DNA of 8,173 bases from Bacteroidia bacterium. GTDB taxonomy: Bacteria; Bacteroidota; Bacteroidia; NS11-12g; UBA955. A program made the position numbers and the translations under genes. How positions within the stretch are numbered: position 1 is the first letter of the stretch; every line of letters starts with the position of its first letter. Of the stretch, positions 1 to 5,511 are shown piece by piece. The DNA is taken from positions 1-8,173 of the forward strand of contig JADLHV010000041.1 in NCBI GenBank assembly GCA_020848595.1, in the 5' to 3' direction. The notes under the pieces are model-generated. The model was not told the origin of the DNA. It worked only from the letters and a program-made list of their open reading frames with translations, and did not search any database.

Positions 1-260
1 TAACCACACCTCAATTGAAATCTACCACTTAAATTGCTAGAGTTACTGATATCAACAATACACAATGGATTGGGACCAAATAGGTTATCTGAAGCTGTGT
101 ACGTTTTGATAAGAAATTCGATGGTAAATGAACCAGTACCTTTTAGTATCGGCTTATTTATTGAGGTGAAGGAATTGTAGTAAACTAAAGAGGAATTTTG
201 AGCATGTAGAAGACTCAAAGTTACAAAGGCAAGAATAGAAAAAAGTAGTGTCCTCTTCAT
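1..260 (-). CDS. Secreted LamG-like protein, N-terminal fragment (truncated by window edge)
   Basis: An open frame begins at the ATG at 260 and runs off the left edge, giving 86 residues and no stop. The first 20 or so residues form a clear signal peptide: a basic start (MKRT), a hydrophobic core (LLFSILAFVTLSLL) and a likely cleavage site after HA, just before QN. The mature part contains a stretch reading GTGSFTIEFLIKT followed by IVDISN and RFQLRCG. This fits the first strands of a LamG/concanavalin A-like jelly-roll domain, where 'FTIEFWIK' is typical. Such flavobacterial proteins are often exported adhesins or glycan-binding proteins with a C-terminal type IX sorting domain, but that end lies outside the window. 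It is too short for the default ORF length but is well supported by the signal peptide and by the upstream terminator, which separates it from the previous gene. The LamG call is from pattern only; the signal peptide is the surer part. Confidence 0.7.
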   Translation of the reverse strand, partial: MKRTLLFSILAFVTLSLLHAQNSSLVYYNSFTSINKPILKGTGSFTIEFLIKTYTASDNLFGPNPLCIVDISNSSNLSGRFQLRCG

Positions 261-279
261 AGAAACATAGTACTAGAAA

Positions 280-287
280 CAAAAATA
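280..287 (-). promoter_or_regulatory. Candidate Bacteroidetes -7 promoter box
   Basis: The minus strand reads TATTTTTG, an exact match to the Bacteroidetes consensus TAnnTTTG, lying 19 bases before the ATG of the secreted protein and just downstream of a terminator. No convincing -33 TTG/TTTG element is seen at the normal 17-23 base spacing. The implied leader would be only about a dozen bases. Two near-identical 9-10-mers (AATTATTGGC at 291-300 and AATTATTGAC at 311-320) lie just upstream, 20 bp apart, and could be binding sites, though in such AT-rich DNA chance is possible. Confidence 0.35.
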
Positions 288-320
288 GTTAATTATTGGC
301 ACTACTCTATAATTATTGAC

Positions 321-352
321 AAAAAAATGCGCCGTACTTGACGGTACGGCGC
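321..352 (-). terminator. Rho-independent terminator
   Basis: Read on the minus strand, GCGCCGTAC and GTACGGCGC form a perfect 9-bp GC-rich stem around a 6-base loop, followed after one A by seven T residues. It lies 26 bases beyond the stop codon of the 453-residue gene and ends that transcript before the secreted-protein gene begins. The GC-rich stem stands out from its AT-rich surroundings. Confidence 0.9.
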
Positions 353-378
353 TACTCAAATTAACAATTATAGTTACC

Positions 379-1740
379 TCAACTATCTAACTCATTAGCG
401 ATGTTATGTGTGCCTACTTGCATAGAAAAACCTGAGACTTTCTCAATTAAGGAAATCAAAGGTGCTCTGTGCTTAATCTTGTAGGCCAGAATATATAAAA
501 GAGCTTCAGCGCTCAATAAGGTCATTTTCTTAACCTCTGTATTCCATTGAATATAGGATACAAAATCTTGATAATGACTCTCAAAATTCTTACTTATTAC
601 AAAATACCCAATCTTTTTATAACCTTCTCTTCTAAGTATTTGACATTGATTATTAATATAATCTTTTACAATACGTCTATCTATATTAAAATAGTCATTA
701 CTATCTTCTTGAGCATCCACTAAAAAGGCAATATTTTCTTCTCTAAATTTAAGAACTGCTAAAGGGTTATTATATCCTTTTGTATCCATTGTGAGTACAT
801 CAAAATCTAATTGAGCAAAGGTTTCTGCAACCATGCTAGCGAAATTGGGCAAATTTGCAGGTGTATCAGCTTGTTTTTGCTCTTCCTCTAACAATCTACT
901 CAATCGCGGTATAATGTATTCTCTAATATCTATAGCTTCATTAGGCTCTTTAGTGTCATGCAATTCAGCAGCAACTTTCGATGTTACATCTGTTTTTGCA
1001 ATAGGTGAAGCCGCTTCATTTGATTTTGAAACCGCAATTGGTTTATGTACTGGCTTGAGTTTAAAATTCCAGAAAGCATGTTCAATATCCCAGAATGAAA
1101 TTATACGTGTCGAAACTTCTTCAACAGTATCTTTTATTTCATTGTAAACTCTATAATAGGCTTCATAAGTTTCTTTTTGTGTTTTTTGATCTTCCCAAAC
1201 ACCTAATTCTTTAAAAGCACTCATTAAAGTGTTGTAAAGTATAGGCCATTTTTGGTGGTTATACATTTGCCAAAAGTATGATAAGAAAAATCCAACTGCT
1301 CCAGGATATGGGGCATTATGTTTGTCTTTTGCTTTTGAATATATACCTTGTGTAAATTTTTCTAAAGTATCTATTTTAGAAAGTGCATCTCTTAGATTGC
1401 GTGGCTCTACTATTAGTTCTCGGAGTAAAAGGGTTAATTTATCAATATTTTGCTCATTAGTCTTAATGAGTAAATTAAAATACATTTGACCCATTCTGGC
1501 TGTGAAACCCCATAAATTATTATGTTTATTGTAGCTATCTAAGGCGTTTTTAAATTCTAATACATTAAAATCACCTTTGAGAAAATTTTGCATGATAATT
1601 TTCACGACTTCTATAGCATGAAGCCTGCTGTCATCAATGGTATTGATGGCATTGCCTTCTTCATCCTTGTCAGTCTTGATGGCTGAAACATGATTGTTCC
1701 AAACCTCAATGATCTGCTTTTTTAACTTCTCATTAAACAT
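379..1740 (-). CDS. Two-domain protein with C-terminal PD-(D/E)XK nuclease-like domain (active site altered)
   Basis: The protein has 453 residues, no signal peptide and no membrane segment, so it is probably cytoplasmic. Residues about 40-225 form a helical domain with blocks such as LWGFTARMGQMYFNLL (76-91), LLLRELIVEPRN (104-115) and FFLSYFWQMY (151-160). From memory, similar blocks occur at the N-terminus of some restriction or McrB-like proteins. A low-complexity linker rich in K, A, S and E (about 230-290) follows. Residues about 297-435 read like a restriction-endonuclease fold: a leading helix with E306, strands around 312-342, then YFNIDRRIVKDYI, IGYFVISKNF and TLLSAEALLYIL. In active relatives the core is PD...(D/E)xK. 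Here those places read PL (326-327) and DAQ (342-344), so cleavage activity is doubtful. It is a single gene ending at a strong terminator, with a possible small ORF 39 bases upstream. A role in DNA binding or phage defence is an inference from the fold only; no partner methylase or ATPase is in the window. Confidence 0.8.
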   Translation of the reverse strand: MFNEKLKKQIIEVWNNHVSAIKTDKDEEGNAINTIDDSRLHAIEVVKIIMQNFLKGDFNVLEFKNALDSYNKHNNLWGFTARMGQMYFNLLIKTNEQNIDKLTLLLRELIVEPRNLRDALSKIDTLEKFTQGIYSKAKDKHNAPYPGAVGFFLSYFWQMYNHQKWPILYNTLMSAFKELGVWEDQKTQKETYEAYYRVYNEIKDTVEEVSTRIISFWDIEHAFWNFKLKPVHKPIAVSKSNEAASPIAKTDVTSKVAAELHDTKEPNEAIDIREYIIPRLSRLLEEEQKQADTPANLPNFASMVAETFAQLDFDVLTMDTKGYNNPLAVLKFREENIAFLVDAQEDSNDYFNIDRRIVKDYINNQCQILRREGYKKIGYFVISKNFESHYQDFVSYIQWNTEVKKMTLLSAEALLYILAYKIKHRAPLISLIEKVSGFSMQVGTHNIANELDS

Positions 1741-1779
1741 TACTTATCCCAGTTACCAAACAAAATTTTTAAATACCGA

Positions 1780-1905
1780 CTATAAGCCTAAGTTTAAATT
1801 CAGGAAATGGACGATGATAAAATTGATTTTGCGAGTCAGACTATCTGTTCTGCGTTTAGTCTGCGTTCTGCCTTGGTAAGAAGGTGTTTTGAATTGTGTA
1901 TCCAT
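1780..1905 (-). CDS. Possible small ORF of 41 residues upstream of the nuclease-like gene
   Basis: An ATG at 1905 opens a 41-codon frame ending in TAG at 1780-1782, 39 bases before the start of the 453-residue gene and about 70 bases downstream of a candidate -7 box. The first two thirds are polar and strongly basic (for example GRTQTKRRTDSLTRK). The end is hydrophobic (INFIIVHFLNLNLGL). This basic-then-hydrophobic layout could be a small membrane-attached peptide, or just a leader. The stretch is visibly richer in G and C than the DNA on either side. No Shine-Dalgarno site is seen, which is normal for this phylum. I do not recognise a family. It could equally be a 5' leader with no protein product. 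Confidence 0.3.
   Translation of the reverse strand: MDTQFKTPSYQGRTQTKRRTDSLTRKINFIIVHFLNLNLGL
1837..1863. repeat. Short inverted repeat within leader/small ORF
   Basis: CAGACTA (1837-1843) and TAGTCTG (1857-1863) are perfect inverted repeats around a 13-base loop. The 8-mer TCTGCGTT also occurs twice close together here (starting at 1849 and 1861). The position, between a candidate promoter and the 453-residue gene, would suit an operator or a leader hairpin. A 7-bp arm is short, so chance cannot be excluded. Confidence 0.3.
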
Positions 1906-1979
1906 AATTATGTGTATTTGTGTTATCTCTCATCTGTATGTTGGAAAAAATATCAACGATGTTTTTACTTTTTCCGATT

Positions 1980-1988
1980 GCAAAGATG
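1980..1988 (-). promoter_or_regulatory. Candidate -7 promoter box for small ORF and nuclease-like gene
   Basis: The minus strand reads CATCTTTGC, one base from the Bacteroidetes consensus TAnnTTTG and with the common trailing C. It would start a transcript near 1973, giving a leader of about 70 bases to the small ORF and about 230 bases to the 453-residue gene. No clear -33 TTG is present at the expected spacing, so this is only a candidate. Confidence 0.3.
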
Positions 1989-1989
1989 A

Positions 1990-2305
1990 GAAAATTTTTA
2001 AGTATTTAATACTATCTAACTCAATTTTTTTCATAAAATTTTTCAAACTTTAATCAAATTTTACTCAATTACTTGATTTTTACTATGTTGAAAATGTGTT
2101 AACAAGTCCTTTCTTAAACAAAATTCTTGCGATTAAGGTCTATTTACTAGTTTTTTTACCTAATTATGACACTTAACAAGTAGTCGATTGAATAAAATAA
2201 CCTGTGTTTTTGCTGTCAATAACCATTAAAATAGACACTTGTTGTATTCAATTTGACTTTAAGTTTGTTTATTTTAGTTTTGAATCATTTCTTTTATATT
2301 GATTT
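1990..2305. other. AT-rich intergenic stretch without a recognisable gene
   Basis: About 315 bases of very AT-rich DNA with frequent stops in all frames. The only structure I see is a loose pair of related blocks: GACACTTAACAAGT at 2168-2181 followed by ATTGAATA at 2187-2194, and GACACTTGTTG at 2234-2244 followed by TATTCAAT at 2245-2252. ACAAGT/ACTTGT and ATTGAATA/TATTCAAT are complementary but their pairings would cross, so they do not form one simple hairpin. No RNA gene or coding signal is supported. Confidence 0.5.
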
Positions 2306-2673
2306 AGAGTGCACAAGTATGCTTAGTGCTTAATTCTTTTAGTTATTAACCAGTCATGCCCTTTTTATAGGATAGGGTGAAACTTTTGATTTTGGATATT
2401 AGTGCTCAACTATGTTCAGTGCACAAATCTTTTAGATTTCAACCACTCATGCCCTTTTTTTTACTCGCAAGCTCGTGAGATCACTTCGTTAAGTTGGGGA
2501 TAGGGTGAAATTTTTGATTCTAAACTTAGTGCATAAAGATGTATGGTGCTAGCATTCTTTGTTTTCAACCACTCATGCCTTTTTTTTTATTTGGGTGAAA
2601 ATTTTGTTCCTAAACGTTAGTGCTCAACTATATTTAGTGCATAATTCTTTTAGATTTCGACCACTCATGCCGT
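2306..2673. repeat. Four diverged tandem repeats, units about 91-127 bp
   Basis: Four units start near 2306, 2399, 2526 and 2617. On the plus strand each runs: TTAGTGC (or AGAGTGC), a short imperfect stem region such as CTCAACTATGTTCAGTGCAC, ATTCTTTTAGATTTC, the core AACCACTCATGCC and a T-run. In the first three units GGGTGAAA and a TTTTGATT-like tract follow. Unit lengths are 93, 127 and 91 bases; the fourth breaks off after ATGCCGTGGGGGCAT, where the long inverted repeat begins. The core CACTCATGC lies at 2444, 2570 and 2662, with CAGTCATGC at 2351, and recurs once more in the tip of the long inverted repeat (2770). TTAGTGCTAATTC at 2994 may be a further fragment. The second unit is longer because of a 34-base insertion. 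No open reading frame runs through the units, and they are too long and diverged for CRISPR repeats. Confidence 0.75.
2460..2495 (+). repeat. 36-bp GC-richer element, copy 1
   Basis: The block beginning TTTACTCGCAAGCTCG is found again in inverted orientation at 2886-2921. The first 21 bases (2460-2480) match exactly, and the next 15 match at 10 positions. Its inner part, CTCGCAAGCTCGTGAG, is itself nearly palindromic. It accounts for the extra length of the second tandem unit and so looks like an insertion into that unit. Confidence 0.7.
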
Positions 2674-2680
2674 GGGGGCA

Positions 2681-2883
2681 TTTCCTTTTCTTTTTGTATA
2701 ACCCAGGAAATGTACTAGAAGTTCTATTACGAGCACAAACCCTTCAGCCACGATGAAACAAGTGCATTTCACTCATGCGCCGTAGCGCTGCTATGCCTTT
2801 TTCGTGAAATGCATCGTGGCTTTTGGTTTTGCACTCTCATAACGAACCTCTAGCACACATCCTGGGTTGAAAAGAAAAGGAAA
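2681..2883 (-). repeat. Long imperfect inverted repeat; candidate structured minus-strand RNA
   Basis: The two arms are 2681-2772 and 2804-2883. The outer stem is 14 perfect pairs (2681-2694 with 2870-2883). Inside an asymmetric loop comes a stem of 33 positions (2700-2733 with 2836-2868): 27 Watson-Crick pairs, one true mismatch, one bulged base, and five positions that are A-C mismatches on the plus strand but G-U pairs if the minus strand is RNA. Further in, AGCCACGATG (2746-2755) pairs with 2812-2821 and TGCATTTCAC (2763-2772) with 2804-2813, with a 7-8-base insertion on one side. The 31-base tip contains the repeat core CACTCATGC and a small TAGC/GCTA hairpin. It lies about 270 bases beyond the DUF58 stop codon on the transcribed strand. 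It could be a stand-alone RNA, a 3' end structure of the operon, or a MITE-like element. I do not recognise it as a known RNA family. Confidence 0.6.
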
Positions 2884-2885
2884 CA

Positions 2886-2921
2886 AACTAAGCGCAGCGG
2901 TCTCACGAGCTTGCGAGTAAA
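2886..2921 (-). repeat. 36-bp GC-richer element, copy 2 (inverted)
   Basis: This is the inverted partner of 2460-2495, exact over 2901-2921. It lies directly outside the right arm of the long inverted repeat, while copy 1 lies about 200 bases outside the left arm. The sequence continues on the plus strand into GCGCCATCAG and a small hairpin CCTGCT-TTCGG-AGCGGG (2941-2957). Confidence 0.7.
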
Positions 2922-2972
2922 GAAAAGTAAGCGCCATCAGCCTGCTTTCGGAGCGGGTATAAATGTTTTGGA

Positions 2973-2995
2973 TCTATTAAAGTAATAGAGTTTTT
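2973..2995 (+). terminator. Weak candidate intrinsic terminator, plus strand
   Basis: TCTATTA (2973-2979) and TAATAGA (2983-2989) form a perfect 7-bp stem with a 3-base loop, followed by GTTTTT. The stem is almost all A-T, and no plus-strand gene leads into it. It would only be meaningful if the repeat region is transcribed on the plus strand. Confidence 0.2.
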
Positions 2996-3156
2996 AGTGC
3001 TAATTCTGGTTACTAATTATTTACAACAGCTTCAGAAATGGCGCCCGGTAGAAATAGGTGCAATACAAAACTCTAATAATTCAAATACGTGTCCTCTTTT
3101 AAAATGTTTTCATGATAAAGAGTTAATGACTAGGCTCACAATATTATCTAGTACGT
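2996..3156. other. Region downstream of the DUF58 gene, no clear terminator
   Basis: This is the first stretch after the last operon gene. I see no GC-rich hairpin followed by T residues on the minus strand here, so operon transcripts may run on into the repeat region. One alternative minus-strand frame stays open from inside the DUF58 gene to about 3093, but it has no start and is best read as chance. Confidence 0.4.
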
Positions 3157-4488
3157 CTAAATCATACCTCTCGATTTCATCTCTAAATACTTGTTTATTG
3201 TATGTAAGGTAAGGTCCTCTGGCTTTGTTAATAAACACTGAATACCAATATTGTTGAGTTCCTGTGCAATCTGATGCTTGTCATTAATACTTTGCTCTGC
3301 TAAAATATGGGTGTAAACACCTTTTAAATCTTTGGCCTCCCTGTTTTTCATAGTCTCTAATTCGCTGTTCTCGAAAAAAATGACGATTAAAAGGTGATTC
3401 TGATTGATTTTCCTTAATATCGGTAATGCTCTTTGAAGTCCATATAAACTCTCGAAGTTGGTATATAAAAAAATTAAACTTCGTGTCTTTATCATATTCC
3501 TTATACCATAGTATAACAACTCATAATTAGCTTCTAAATTTCTTTCCTTTTGGGCATATAATGCTTCTAAAATACCTTGTAATTGACCATGTCGTCTATC
3601 TGCTTTTACAACTGACCCAATTTTATCACTAAAGGTTATTAATCCAGCGTAATCTTGCTTCTTTAATGCAACGTTGCTTAAAGTCAATGTCGAATTAATT
3701 GCATAATCCATCAAACTCATACCTTCAAACGGCATTAACATGCTCCTGCTTTTATCGATTATACTATAAATTGGTTGTGATTTTTCATCTTCAAATTGGT
3801 TTATCATTAATTGTTGACGCTTACCCGTCGTTTTCCAATTAATTTGTCGTGTGTCATCGCCTTGAGCATACGACTTAATTTGTTCAAACTCGTAACTTAA
3901 TCCTATTCGACGCATTTTTTTTATTCCATGAAATCTCGCTATTTTAGATAAGGTGTACAATTCGTATTTCTTCATACTTAAAATACTTGGATACACTTTA
4001 ACTCCTATATGCGCTGGTACTCTAACTCGACGCATGCTTAGTCCCAAACTACCATGTAGCAATAAGTTTATATGTCCAAATAAATACTCGCCACGTGTTG
4101 TTGGTTTTATAGTATACTTTAAACTCTTTGTTTCATAAGCCTTAATTGAACAAACTAATTTAAAATCTCTTACTTGCAATTGCTCTGGTAATTCATCTAT
4201 AATATCTATTTTAAGGCTGCGAGACGACAAATTTCTAATTTCAATTTCTACTTTATTATCATCGCCTAATGAAAGAATATCTGAGTGAATTCTTTTTGCT
4301 TTCATTGGAACTTTCAAAAGATATAATAAAATTAAATCCGAAATACTCAAAACAATCAAAGTAGCTAAACATAAAATGCTTGGAAAATATAAATCTGGAA
4401 CAAAAAAAGAAATGCAAAACAAGATAGCATTGCCAGCACATAGCCAGAAAAATCTCGAACTTAAAAATATATCTGATAGATGCTTCAT
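3157..4488 (-). CDS. DUF58 family protein with von Willebrand A-type domain
   Basis: The protein has 443 residues, the normal length for flavobacterial DUF58 proteins. Two hydrophobic segments near the N-terminus (about 12-33 and 36-60) anchor it in the inner membrane. A beta-rich region follows (about 65-165), with phrases such as VEIEIRNLSSRSLKIDI and TTRGEY that resemble the immunoglobulin-like part of these proteins. The DUF58 signature is clear at 199-223 (YEFEQIKSYAQGDD, RQINWKTTGK). The vWA metal site reads DKSRS at 245-249, the expected DxSxS pattern, with TFSD at 285-288 later in the fold. The start ATG is four bases after the MoxR stop codon, so the two are surely cotranscribed. Proteins of this family act with MoxR ATPases as vWA partners, probably in assembly or maturation of an envelope complex; the client is not known. 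The C-terminus (TINKYLEMKSRGMI) is family-typical, so the gene appears complete. Confidence 0.92.
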   Translation of the reverse strand: MKHLSDIFLSSRFFWLCAGNAILFCISFFVPDLYFPSILCLATLIVLSISDLILLYLLKVPMKAKRIHSDILSLGDDNKVEIEIRNLSSRSLKIDIIDELPEQLQVRDFKLVCSIKAYETKSLKYTIKPTTRGEYLFGHINLLLHGSLGLSMRRVRVPAHIGVKVYPSILSMKKYELYTLSKIARFHGIKKMRRIGLSYEFEQIKSYAQGDDTRQINWKTTGKRQQLMINQFEDEKSQPIYSIIDKSRSMLMPFEGMSLMDYAINSTLTLSNVALKKQDYAGLITFSDKIGSVVKADRRHGQLQGILEALYAQKERNLEANYELLYYGIRNMIKTRSLIFLYTNFESLYGLQRALPILRKINQNHLLIVIFFENSELETMKNREAKDLKGVYTHILAEQSINDKHQIAQELNNIGIQCLLTKPEDLTLHTINKYLEMKSRGMI

Positions 4489-4492
4489 AAAT

Positions 4493-5494
4493 CTAACGTG
4501 GAACTTCTATCTTAGTAAAGATATCATTCAAAACATCTTTAATTTCATAGCCTTCCATTTCCTTATCTGGCGCCAATACAACGCGATGATTCAATACTGG
4601 ATAAGCTACAAATCGAATATCATCTGGTGTTACAAAATCGCGCCCTTGCATAGCAGCAATTGCTTTAGCAGTTTTTACAATTGCCAATGAAGCACGTGGC
4701 GAAGCGCCTAAAAACAAATCTCCAGTTTGCCTAGTATGATCAACTATATTGGCTATATAGGTCAATAAATCATCTTTTATATGAACTAATTGAACAATAC
4801 GTCGACATTCTTGTATCTCTAACATCGACATAACGGCTTTAACTTCATCTTGTATATTTTGATTAAAATCAGACTCAAAGCGCTTTAATATCTGAAATTC
4901 TTCTTCAACACTCGGATAACTCATTTTAATTCGAAACAAAAAACGGTCTTGTTGAGCTTCTGGTAGCTTATAAGTACCTTCTTGCTCAATTGGATTCTGT
5001 GTAGCCATTACCATAAATGGTGAGGGTAGTTTATGTGTGTATCCATCTATGGTTACTTGTCTTTCCTCCATCACTTCGAATAATGCGGCTTGTGTCTTTG
5101 CTGGTGAACGATTAATCTCATATATTAAAACGAAATTCGAAAACACTGGACCATGTCTAAATTGAAAATCGCCTTCCTTCATATTAAAAATATTCGTCCC
5201 GGTTACGTCAGCTGGCATTAAGTCTGGTGTAAACTGAATACGTTTAAAATCAAGATTCATTGTCTTGGCTAGTAAATTTACCGTCAATGTTTTTGCTATT
5301 CCTGGTACACCTTCTATCAATACATGTCCGCCAGCAAATAATCCTGCTATTAGTAGGTTTATCATTTCATCTTGACCTACTACAACTTTATGTATTTCGT
5401 GCTTTATGCGCTCAACTCCTAAGCGAACTGGTTCTAAATTTAAAAGTTCTCTTTCTTTGTTTTGCTCGTCAATTGGTAATGATTGATTGTCCAT
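4493..5494 (-). CDS. MoxR-family AAA+ ATPase with altered Walker B motif
   Basis: The 333 residues cover the full MoxR length. Walker A is GVPGIAKT (62-69), a form common in this phylum. Next come FTPDLMPADVTGT (88-100) and FRHGPVFSNFVLI (112-124), then the Walker B region IYEINRSPAKTQ. In relatives this reads (L/I)DEINR, so the metal-coordinating aspartate is tyrosine here (Y125, codon TAT at 5120-5122); the catalytic glutamate E126 remains. Sensor 1 is ATQNP (164-168), the arginine-containing segment PEAQQDRF is at 178-185, and sensor 2 is GASPRAS (263-269). MoxR proteins act as chaperone-like ATPases with vWA partners, here most likely the DUF58 protein four bases downstream. The start ATG is 17 bases after the DUF4350 stop; no Shine-Dalgarno sequence is visible. 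Apart from the Walker B change, nothing suggests decay: the frame is intact and every other motif is kept. Confidence 0.95.
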   Translation of the reverse strand: MDNQSLPIDEQNKERELLNLEPVRLGVERIKHEIHKVVVGQDEMINLLIAGLFAGGHVLIEGVPGIAKTLTVNLLAKTMNLDFKRIQFTPDLMPADVTGTNIFNMKEGDFQFRHGPVFSNFVLIYEINRSPAKTQAALFEVMEERQVTIDGYTHKLPSPFMVMATQNPIEQEGTYKLPEAQQDRFLFRIKMSYPSVEEEFQILKRFESDFNQNIQDEVKAVMSMLEIQECRRIVQLVHIKDDLLTYIANIVDHTRQTGDLFLGASPRASLAIVKTAKAIAAMQGRDFVTPDDIRFVAYPVLNHRVVLAPDKEMEGYEIKDVLNDIFTKIEVPR

Positions 5495-5511
5495 AAATAT
5501 TATCTATATTA

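Noticed and set aside
833..1147. Plus-strand 104-codon ORF
   Set aside because: It lies entirely opposite the 453-residue gene and follows the linker and nuclease-like domain on the other strand; a shadow frame.
2441..2462. Intrinsic terminators at the T-runs of each repeat unit (plus strand)
   Set aside because: The T-runs follow the ATGCC core, but no stable hairpin sits immediately before them in the first three units, and no plus-strand gene would need them.
2306..2680. CRISPR array
   Set aside because: The repeating units are 91-127 bases, diverged and contiguous; there are no short identical repeats separated by unique spacers and no cas genes.
2559..2756. Plus-strand 65-codon ORF in the repeat region
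   Set aside because: It crosses a repeat unit and the left arm of the inverted repeat, is low in complexity (runs of F and L) and shows no domain; explained by the T-rich repeats.
2290..2960. Integron cassette array or attC sites
   Set aside because: The repeats and stems suggested attC sites, but no proper R'/R'' core boxes (GTTRRRY / RYYYAAC) frame the units, there are no ORFs between them and no integrase is present.
3093..3270. Second minus-strand frame overlapping the DUF58 end and continuing past its stop
   Set aside because: It reads protein-like for about 60 codons, but it has no start, lies mostly inside DUF58 in another frame, and the DUF58 C-terminus in its own frame is family-typical. 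Treated as chance.
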